DNA of 64,000 bases from Rhizobium sp. BT04 (lineage in GTDB: Bacteria; Pseudomonadota; Alphaproteobacteria; Rhizobiales; Rhizobiaceae), in NCBI RefSeq assembly GCF_030053135.1, contig NZ_CP125652.1:2080001-2144000 (forward strand), given 5' to 3'. Position 1 is the first letter of the stretch; each line of letters opens with the position of its first letter. Shown here one piece after another: positions 57,997 to 64,000 of the stretch. The translations under genes and the position numbers were made by a program. The notes under the pieces were generated by a model, which did not search any database, had not been told where the DNA came from, and saw only the letters and a list, made by a program, of their open reading frames with translations.

Positions 57997-59136
57997 CTAG
58001 ATTCCCATGCTACTTGGATCGAAGTTAAGCTCGACCTCATTCCAGGCATCATACTTGTCCTTCGGAAGCGTCGAGAAGGGTGCAGACTTCATCACAGCTC
58101 TATAAGCACCGCCTTCCAACGCACGGCGCGTGGAGTCGCTGCTGCTGCCGCCCGACGACTCGACTTCCGGCTGGCCGATAATGTTGCCGTCTTTGTCGAG
58201 CTTCATGTGCACCTTGATGACCATGCCGGAAAGGCCTTCCATCCCGGGCGTGACAAGCCAATTACCTTCGATCAGGCTACGCATCGCATCTTCTTCGCTT
58301 TGGCTGAGCTTGGAACCGCCATTGCTCTTCTTCGCCCCCAGCGATGCCTCCTGCGTCGAACGCTTGGCGCCGCCGGCGGAAGGATCGGTCTTGTTCAGCA
58401 GAGCCGAAATCTCATCGGCATTGAAATCGCTCTTCATCGTCGAGGCCGATTTCGCCACTTCCTGCTTCTTGTCGGCCTTCTTCTTGTCCGTCGGTTTTTC
58501 GGCAGCCTTCGGCTCGTCCGGAGTTTTTTCCGCCGGCTTCTCGGCAGGCTTCTGTGGCTCCGGCGGCTTCACCTCGGGTTTGGCGACAGGTGTCGGCACC
58601 TTGTCCGGCAGCGCCTCGGCGTCCGGCTTCGGCGGTTCCTCCGGCTTGGCCTGCTCTTCCGGCGGCTTCTCCTCCGGCTTCGGCGGCGTCACCTCGACCG
58701 GCTTCGGCGGCGGAATCGACGCGACCTCCTTCGGCTGCTCGACCTCGGTCTCTTCCTTATTGATTTCCTTGACGTCGTTCGGCTTGGGATCGACCTGAGG
58801 CTGCGGCTTTTCGCTCGAATTCGCCGCCGCCGCTTCGCTGTTGCTCGGCTTGGCATTCGGAACCGGCGGCGTCTTCAGATCGACATTGTTGTCGCCGGCA
58901 TTCTCAGCCGGCTGCGCGATCGGCGGCCGCGTCGTCGGCACAGGCGCGGAAGTCTCCTTCTTCGGAGCCTTCTTGTCGCCTTGCTGCATCTGGGTGATGG
59001 ATTCCACCGGCACCAGATCGACCGGCATCGCCTCGAAATCCTCCACCTTGAAGGATTCGGGCGCGCTGAGCGACACCATCGCCCAGGTAAGCACCAGGCA
59101 ATGCAGAACAGCAGATGTGACGACGCTGGTCTTCAT
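57997..59136 (-). CDS. tolA: Cell envelope integrity protein TolA
   Basis: An inner-membrane protein that bridges to Pal/TolB across the periplasm. One N-terminal membrane segment (SAVLHCLVLTWAMVSLS, about residues 8-24) is followed by a long Pro/Lys/Glu-rich region (about 75-225, many KPEEKP-type repeats). A C-terminal TonB/TolA-like domain has GMVIKVHMKLDKDGNIIGQ and YRAVMKSAPFSTLPKDKYDAW. At 379 residues the length is normal. It ends in TAG and is followed in frame by a second domain-like segment. tolR lies 8 bp upstream. Confidence 0.92.
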   Translation of the reverse strand: MKTSVVTSAVLHCLVLTWAMVSLSAPESFKVEDFEAMPVDLVPVESITQMQQGDKKAPKKETSAPVPTTRPPIAQPAENAGDNNVDLKTPPVPNAKPSNSEAAAANSSEKPQPQVDPKPNDVKEINKEETEVEQPKEVASIPPPKPVEVTPPKPEEKPPEEQAKPEEPPKPDAEALPDKVPTPVAKPEVKPPEPQKPAEKPAEKTPDEPKAAEKPTDKKKADKKQEVAKSASTMKSDFNADEISALLNKTDPSAGGAKRSTQEASLGAKKSNGGSKLSQSEEDAMRSLIEGNWLVTPGMEGLSGMVIKVHMKLDKDGNIIGQPEVESSGGSSSDSTRRALEGGAYRAVMKSAPFSTLPKDKYDAWNEVELNFDPSSMGI

Positions 59137-59144
59137 CTTGAACG

Positions 59145-59600
59145 CTATTGGTCCTTCTTCTGCTGCGTCACGAGGCCGATATTCTTGAAGCCTGCACCCT
59201 GAATACGGGCCATGACGTCGGCGATGACACCGTAGGGCGCCGTTGCGTCGCCGCGCACGAAGATACGTTCGTTATAACCGGTGGTGGCGATCGCCTCGAG
59301 CTTGGCGGCGATCTCCGCGGCCGGGATCGGCGTTTCCTGCAGGAACACTTCGCCGTCGTTCTTGACGGAGATGGTGATCGGCTGCGTCTCGGAATTCAGC
59401 GCCTTGGCCTGCGTTTCCGGCAGGTCGATCGGCACCCCGACGGTCATCATCGGTGCTGCGACCATGAAGATGATCAAAAGCACCAGCATGACGTCGACAA
59501 GCGGCGTCACGTTGATTTCGGAAATCACGGCCCTGTTCCGACCGCCGCGACGGCGGCGTCCGCCGCCCCCGCCGCCATTGCCTCCAACAGCCATACCCAT
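59145..59600 (-). CDS. tolR: TolR, Tol-Pal proton channel subunit
   Basis: A 151-residue ExbD/TolR-family protein. A glycine/arginine-rich N terminus, one membrane helix (VDVMLVLLIIFMVAAPMM) with the proton-relay aspartate in PLVDVML, and a periplasmic domain with VFVRGDATAPYG-type sequence are visible. It pairs with TolQ upstream (18 bp) to energise TolA. Confidence 0.95.
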   Translation of the reverse strand: MGMAVGGNGGGGGGRRRRGGRNRAVISEINVTPLVDVMLVLLIIFMVAAPMMTVGVPIDLPETQAKALNSETQPITISVKNDGEVFLQETPIPAAEIAAKLEAIATTGYNERIFVRGDATAPYGVIADVMARIQGAGFKNIGLVTQQKKDQ

Positions 59601-59618
59601 GTCAGAATACTCCGTTGG

Positions 59619-60338
59619 TTACTGAGCGGCAGCGCGCGGCTGCAGTTTCTCGTCGATCTGGCGCGAAAGTATGGCGGAGAATTCATCCGCGAAGCCTTCC
59701 ATGCGGCCCGAGAGCTTGCCGGCATCGGCAGAGAACTTGTTGTAGGCGATAACCGCCGGGATAGCGGCAACGAGGCCGATCGCGGTCGCAAGCAGCGCTT
59801 CGGCGATACCGGGCGCGACAACCGCAAGGTTGGTCGACTTCGAACCGGCGATCGCCTGGAACGAGGTCATGATGCCGACGACCGTGCCGAAGAGACCGAT
59901 GAACGGACCGGCCGAACCGATCGTTGCCAGTGACCCGAGACGGGCGCCGAGAAATTCCGATTCGCGTGACAGCGTCACGTCCATCGCCCTATCGATGCGC
60001 ATCTGCAGGCCGATCGGCGAGCGGGCGCCGCGTTCGAAGGATTTCTTCCACTCGCGCATGGCCGCCACGAAGATCGCCGCCAGCCCGGTATTGTTGCGTT
60101 CCGACAGCGAGCGGTAAAGCTCCTCCAGCGACTGGCCCGACCAGAAGACCTGCTCGAACTTGTCGAACTGGCGCCGTGCGCGGCCATAGGCCAGATATTT
60201 GTCGATGACGATCGCCCATGTCCACACCGAGGCTGCGATGAGCCCGAGCATGACGAGCTTGACGACGATGCCGGCCTGCATGAAAAGCGACCAGAGGCTG
60301 ACGTCCGTCGTTGCTGCTGCCAATCCTACTTGTTCCAT
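59619..60338 (-). CDS. tolQ: TolQ, Tol-Pal proton channel subunit
   Basis: A 239-residue ExbB/TolQ-family protein with three membrane segments (LFMQAGIVVKLVMLGLIAAS, TIGSAGPFIGLFGTVVGIM, IAEALLATAIGLVAAIPAVI). GLFGTVVGIM and the ATAIGL motif line the proton path. ATG 60338 begins the family sequence. The frame opens 17 codons earlier. First gene of the tolQRAB-pal run. A hairpin lies in its leader. Confidence 0.95.
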   Translation of the reverse strand: MEQVGLAAATTDVSLWSLFMQAGIVVKLVMLGLIAASVWTWAIVIDKYLAYGRARRQFDKFEQVFWSGQSLEELYRSLSERNNTGLAAIFVAAMREWKKSFERGARSPIGLQMRIDRAMDVTLSRESEFLGARLGSLATIGSAGPFIGLFGTVVGIMTSFQAIAGSKSTNLAVVAPGIAEALLATAIGLVAAIPAVIAYNKFSADAGKLSGRMEGFADEFSAILSRQIDEKLQPRAAAQ

Positions 60339-60707
60339 TGATCCAAAATCCCCGAATCCAAACGCCCGGTGCTGGACCGGGCGGCACAAAATGATCTCGC
60401 AAGAAGTGTCCGGCGACCGCCCAAAGCCCTGGTCAAGCTTCCAAGCTCATCTTCCGCCTTCTTGCCGTCAAATTTGGTCAAAGGAAGGCGTGCACCGCAC
60501 AAACTCCGACTTTCCCAGTAAGACACTATTATGGTTAATAGATCGTTAGTGCTGGATTGTGACAGTAAGCCTGTATTTGGAAGGTTTCGTTCCATGGATT
60601 ACTTGACCGGAGCAAGATCCGGCTGCCCGAGCGCTCATCCTGCGGCGCGGGAATTCCTTCACATATAACTCAAGTTTTGACAAGCCTGAATTCCGGGCGA
60701 TTCGTCG
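60339..60707. other. tolQ leader and ybgC-tolQ intergenic region
   Basis: These 369 bp hold no gene. An 8-bp perfect inverted repeat, CGCCCGGT (60363-60370) and ACCGGGCG (60376-60383), lies 25 bp upstream of the tolQ ATG without a T run. It may be a leader hairpin affecting translation. The AT-rich stretch at 60525-60560 probably contains the tol promoter. ybgC, usually joined to tolQ, is separated here. Confidence 0.5.
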
Positions 60708-61163
60708 CTATAGCGGCGTGCTGCCTTCGAGGAATTTCGCCGCCAGTGTCTCCGGCAGCCGCCGCGGCCGCCCCCGGGCGTTGATGACGGCGATGATCAC
60801 CTTGGCGGCGATCAGCAGCGTCTCGCCCGAACGGATCTGCTGATTGAGCACCATCTTGGCGCCGCCGGCCTTCTCCGTATGCGTCAGGATCGTCAGCACA
60901 TCATCCATGCGCGCCGGGCTCTTGAAGTCGATCTCCATACGGTGGACGACGAAGACTAGGCCTTCCTCATCGGCGCTGATGAGCTCGCGCTGCTCGACGC
61001 CGAGGCAGCGCAGATAATCGGTGCGGCCGCGCTCGAGGAAATGCAGGTAACGGGCGTGATAGACCAGGCCGGAGAAATCCGTGTCTTCATAATAGACCCG
61101 CTGGACGAGGCGGTGCCCGGCCTCCGTCAGCTCTCCCGAAATGGAAAAAGGGCGTTCCGTCAT
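60708..61163 (-). CDS. ybgC: Acyl-CoA thioesterase YbgC (Tol-Pal associated)
   Basis: A 151-residue hot-dog-fold thioesterase. The catalytic motif is VYYEDTDFSGLVYHARYLHFLERGR, with the aspartate typical of the 4-hydroxybenzoyl-CoA thioesterase/YbgC group. The later strand segment GAKMVLNQQIRSG fits the fold. GGAGATAATT precedes ATG 61163. It is the first gene of the tol-pal block, though 369 bp before tolQ. It may act on acyl chains for phospholipids. Confidence 0.92.
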   Translation of the reverse strand: MTERPFSISGELTEAGHRLVQRVYYEDTDFSGLVYHARYLHFLERGRTDYLRCLGVEQRELISADEEGLVFVVHRMEIDFKSPARMDDVLTILTHTEKAGGAKMVLNQQIRSGETLLIAAKVIIAVINARGRPRRLPETLAAKFLEGSTPL

Positions 61164-61305
61164 AATTATCTCCAAACTTCGGTGCCCTCTTTGGCGCAAC
61201 GCTTCCCGGCAGGCAAGCATTGAATGCCCGGCAGGCAGGCATTGAATGATTGTCATAATTCCTAACTATTCCCGATAACGAACCAACCGATCAGGAGACG
61301 ATGCG

Positions 61306-62526
61306 ATGAAGATTGCGGTTATGGGCGGAGACGGTTTCATTGGCTGGCCGACGTCGCTACATCTCTCCGATGCCGGTCACGACGTCCATATCCTCGACAA
61401 TCTCTCGCGCCGCTGGATCGACACCGAACTCGGCGTTCAGTCGCTGACGCCAATGGATTCGATCCAGGAGCGCACCCGCATCTGGCATGCCGAAACCGGA
61501 CGCCGCATCCACTTCAACCTGATCGATCTCGCCAGGGATTATGAACTGTTGAAGAACTGGCTTTCCGAGCACCGCCCGGATGCCGTCATCCACTTCGCCG
61601 AGCAGCGGGCCGCGCCCTATTCGATGAAAAGCGACCGCCACAAGAACTACACCGTCAACAACAATGTCAGCGCCACGCACAACCTGCTGAACGCGTTGAC
61701 CGAACTCAATCTCGACGCCCATCTCATCCATCTCGGCACCATGGGCGTCTACGGCTATTCGACGGTCGGCGCGGCCATCCCCGAAGGCTACCTGCCGGTC
61801 GGCATCGAAACGCCAGCCGGCGAGACGGTCAACCAGGAGATCCTCTATCCCTCCAATCCCGGCTCGATCTACCACATGACCAAGTGCCTGGATCAACTTC
61901 TCTTCCAGTTCTACGCCAAGAACGACGTGCTCAGGATCACCGATCTGCACCAGGGCATCGTCTGGGGCACGCATACCGAGCAGACGCGCCGCCATGCGCA
62001 GTTGATCAACCGTTTCGACTACGACGGCGACTACGGCACGGTGCTGAACCGCTTCCTCATCCAGGCGGCGATCGGCTATCCCTTGACGGTGCACGGCACC
62101 GGCGGCCAGACCCGTGCCTTCATCCATATCCAGGATTCGGTGCGCTGCATCGAACTGGCGCTGAAAAACCCGCCGGCCCGCGGCGCCCGCGTCGAGATCT
62201 TCAACCAGATGACGGAAACCCACCGGGTGCGCGACCTCGCCCAGATGATCGCCAGGATGAGCGGCGCCGACATCGCCTGGCTGCCCAACCCGCGCAAGGA
62301 AGCCGCCGAGAACGAGTTGATCGTCCAGAACGAAAAGTTCCGCAATCTCGGCCTCGAACCGATCACGCTGGAAGCAGGCCTGCTCGGCGAGATCGTCGAC
62401 GTCGCAAAGAAATTCGCCTATCGCGTCGACCGCTCGCGCGTGCCGGCCGTCTCCGCCTGGACCAAGGACATCGCCGCGACGATCAATCACGATCCGGAAG
62501 GCAAGCGGCTGAAGTCTGTCTCGTGA
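61306..62526 (+). CDS. sqdB: UDP-sulfoquinovose synthase
   Basis: Makes UDP-sulfoquinovose from UDP-glucose and sulfite for the sulfolipid SQDG. The 406-residue SDR-fold enzyme has an N-terminal NAD motif GGDGFIGWPTS, and the catalytic YHMTK-type motif appears as SIYHMTKCLDQLL. HFAEQRAAPYSM, GIVWGTHTEQ and GGQTRAFIHIQDSVRC are SqdB-specific. The sulfolipid glycosyltransferase follows in the same direction, separated by a palindromic repeat. SQDG replaces phospholipids under phosphate limitation in rhizobia. Confidence 0.94.
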   Translation: MKIAVMGGDGFIGWPTSLHLSDAGHDVHILDNLSRRWIDTELGVQSLTPMDSIQERTRIWHAETGRRIHFNLIDLARDYELLKNWLSEHRPDAVIHFAEQRAAPYSMKSDRHKNYTVNNNVSATHNLLNALTELNLDAHLIHLGTMGVYGYSTVGAAIPEGYLPVGIETPAGETVNQEILYPSNPGSIYHMTKCLDQLLFQFYAKNDVLRITDLHQGIVWGTHTEQTRRHAQLINRFDYDGDYGTVLNRFLIQAAIGYPLTVHGTGGQTRAFIHIQDSVRCIELALKNPPARGARVEIFNQMTETHRVRDLAQMIARMSGADIAWLPNPRKEAAENELIVQNEKFRNLGLEPITLEAGLLGEIVDVAKKFAYRVDRSRVPAVSAWTKDIAATINHDPEGKRLKSVS

Positions 62527-62568
62527 GCGGTGTCTTATTGTTGAAACCCCGCCAGTCCAACGATGTCC

Positions 62569-62686
62569 CCCTCATTCCTGTGTTTGTCACAGGAATCCAG
62601 CACGCCCAAGTCTTTGGGCGCAGGAGAGTCATTCACGGCGCCGACGCGCCGTGGCTGGATTCCTGTGACAAGCACAGGAATGAGGG
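62569..62686. repeat. Palindromic mosaic element between sqdB and sqdD (copy B)
   Basis: A 118-bp element. Ends CCCTCATTCCTGTG (62569-62582) and CACAGGAATGAGGG (62673-62686) are complementary. The nested pair TCACAGGAATCCAGC (62587-62601) and GCTGGATTCCTGTGA (62654-62668) lies inside. The core has CGCCCAA-TCTT-type and ACGGCGC/GCGCCGT hairpins. It belongs to the same family as copy A in tilS but lies in the opposite orientation and is shorter. Confidence 0.9.
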
Positions 62687-62710
62687 ATGGCGAGGAGGTG
62701 GTCGACAACG

Positions 62711-63535
62711 ATGATTTCTACCTCAACCCTCGCCTATGTCACCCTCGTCAGCAATGCAGACTACGCCAAGGGCGCCACCGCCCTAGCAAATTCGCTTCGC
62801 CGAACCGGCACCAGCGCCGACATCGTCATCCTCCACACCGGCGGCGTCGATGCGGCCGCCCTCGCCCCGCTCAAGACCCCCGGTTGCCGCCTGATCGAGG
62901 TCGAGCACCTGCCGCTGTCTGCCGCCTTCAACGAGCGCCATGCCCGCGGCCAGCTTCACTCAGCCGCCCCCTTCACCAAGGGCCGCAAGCCGGATTTCCA
63001 TTCGCCGCTCGACAATTTCTGCAAGCTCAGGCTGTGGCAACTCGTCGAATACCAGCGCTGCGTCTTCATCGACGCCGATGCCCTCGTGCTGAAGAATGTC
63101 GACAGGCTCTTCCTCTACCCGGAATTTTCCGCCGCCCCCAATGTCTATGAAAGTCTCGCCGACTTCCGCCGCATGAATTCCGGCGTCTTCGTCGCCACGC
63201 CCTCGCATGACACGTTCCGGCACATGCTCGAAAGGCTCGACAGGCCGGACGCCTTCTGGCGGCGCACCGATCAGACCTTTCTCGAGACGTTCTTCCCGGA
63301 TTGGCACGGCCTGCCGATCTATTTCAACATGCTGCAATATGTATGGTTCACCATGCCGGAGCTTTGGGACTGGAAGAGCATTTCGATCCTGCATTACCAG
63401 TATGAAAAACCGTGGGAAAAGGATCATCCCAAGGCAGCGCGACTACAACCTTTGATCGATCTGTGGCACCGTTTCCATGATGGCAGCGATGTGCCTGAGA
63501 TCACGGCGCTGGACAATCCGGAAGGGACAGCATGA
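62711..63535 (+). CDS. sqdD: Sulfolipid glycosyltransferase SqdD (glycogenin-like)
   Basis: A 274-residue GT-A family glycosyltransferase resembling glycogenin, proposed to transfer sulfoquinovose to diacylglycerol. LAYVTLVSNADYAKGA opens the fold, and the metal-binding DxD is seen as FIDADALVLKNVD. MNSGVFVATPSHDTF and RTDQTFLETFF follow. ATG 62711 is chosen, with AGGAGG 13-18 bases upstream. The stop overlaps the next gene by ATGA. Confidence 0.88.
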   Translation: MISTSTLAYVTLVSNADYAKGATALANSLRRTGTSADIVILHTGGVDAAALAPLKTPGCRLIEVEHLPLSAAFNERHARGQLHSAAPFTKGRKPDFHSPLDNFCKLRLWQLVEYQRCVFIDADALVLKNVDRLFLYPEFSAAPNVYESLADFRRMNSGVFVATPSHDTFRHMLERLDRPDAFWRRTDQTFLETFFPDWHGLPIYFNMLQYVWFTMPELWDWKSISILHYQYEKPWEKDHPKAARLQPLIDLWHRFHDGSDVPEITALDNPEGTA

Positions 63536-64000
63536 AGGTATTGGTATCTGGTGGAACGGGTCTCGTCGGCCGGTATGTCGTCGAAGAACTGCTGACCGCC
63601 GGCTATCAGGTGATCGTCGGCGGACGCCGTGCGCCGCATCCGCGCCTCTTCTCCCGCCCGGTCGAGTTCGCAGCCCTTTCCCTTGATCCCGACAAGGATC
63701 AAATCGACGTTTTCGACGACGCCTATTTTTTCGTCCACGCCGCCTTCAGCCATATCCCGGGCAAATACCGCGGCGGCGAGGGTGACGATCCCAAAACCTT
63801 CCACAGGCTGAACCTCGACGGCACCGTCCGGCTTTTCGAAGCTGCCAAACGCGCCGGCACGCGCCGCTGCGTCTTCCTGTCCAGCCGCGCCGCCTACGGC
63901 GAACATCCCAGGGGAAGCGAGATGACAGAGACGATGCTGGCCAAGCCCGAAACACTCTACGGCCAGGTCAAGCTCGATGCCGAGCGAGCGCTTGCCCACC
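63532..64000 (+). CDS. NAD-dependent epimerase/dehydratase, 5' part, possible sqdC
   Basis: The gene runs off the window after about 156 codons. An SDR Rossmann motif SGGTGLVGRYVVEELL at the N terminus, and VHAAFSHIPG, FLSSRAAYG and the active-site YGQVKLDAE identify it as an extended SDR. It overlaps sqdD by four bases, and the sulfolipid operon of rhizobia and Rhodobacter includes a third gene, sqdC. Assignment as sqdC is likely from context but not proven. Confidence 0.75.
   Translation, partial: MKVLVSGGTGLVGRYVVEELLTAGYQVIVGGRRAPHPRLFSRPVEFAALSLDPDKDQIDVFDDAYFFVHAAFSHIPGKYRGGEGDDPKTFHRLNLDGTVRLFEAAKRAGTRRCVFLSSRAAYGEHPRGSEMTETMLAKPETLYGQVKLDAERALAH

Noticed and set aside
57976..59202. 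Arginine-rich 408-codon plus-strand frame opposite tolA
   Set aside because: It arises from the complement of tolA's Pro/Lys/Glu repeats and has no start signal or family resemblance.
62563..63150. 195-codon frame starting inside the palindromic element and overlapping sqdD
   Set aside because: The first part is element sequence and the rest is sqdD in the wrong frame. The sqdD frame has the family motifs.

Overview
The window is about 64 kb of GC-rich chromosomal sequence from an alphaproteobacterium of the Rhizobium type, most like the R. leguminosarum/R. etli group. This is inferred from gene content and order: the serA-serC, glmM-ftsH-tilS and cpoB-pal-tolB-tolA-tolR-tolQ-ybgC blocks, an sqdB-sqdD sulfolipid locus, pobR/pobA, a NodT-class efflux lipoprotein, and mosaic palindromic intergenic repeats typical of rhizobia. 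No plasmid, phage, CRISPR or nodulation genes were recognised.

Layout. 1-3.8 kb: pseudouridine synthase, phosphoribosyltransferase, a decayed SLC13-type permease, and purC. 3.9-10.7 kb: a TetR regulator beside a tripartite RND multidrug pump, with a candidate operator between them and a clear terminator after them. 10.8-18.3 kb: a tightly overlapping operon of a LacI regulator, a PotD-type ABC importer, a nucleoside hydrolase and adenine deaminase, which looks like purine nucleoside import and breakdown. It starts just behind a perfect palindromic operator. 18.4-26.2 kb (minus): an M20 amidohydrolase, a TctABC tripartite carboxylate transporter and a DctB/DctD-like sigma-54 two-component pair. 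26.3-29.8 kb: a molybdopterin oxidoreductase, cbtBA cobalt transport behind a cobalamin riboswitch, an atypical histidine phosphatase and a 38-residue membrane protein. 30-31.6 kb: a GGDEF-EAL protein. 31.7-37.2 kb: Pit phosphate transporter, acetate kinase and phosphoketolase. The phosphoketolase carries a one-base frameshift.

37.2-42.8 kb is accessory in character: a small AT-rich island, pobR/pobA, broken livG and livF remnants and a VCBS-type surface protein. From 42.8 kb on, housekeeping genes run almost entirely on the minus strand: tRNA-Met, mnmA, serA, serC (with a structured leader), an outer-membrane barrel, glmM, ftsH, tilS, cpoB, pal, tolB, tolA, tolR, tolQ and ybgC. The right end reads plus: sqdB, sqdD and a cut-off NAD-dependent epimerase.

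The most unusual observations are these. A palindromic repeat of about 185 bp sits in frame inside tilS, and a 118-bp relative lies inverted between sqdB and sqdD. A second TolA C-terminal domain follows tolA in frame, directly after its TAG stop. The sigma-54 activator has GAFPGA instead of GAFTGA. The phosphatase beside cbtBA lacks the arginine of its RHG motif.
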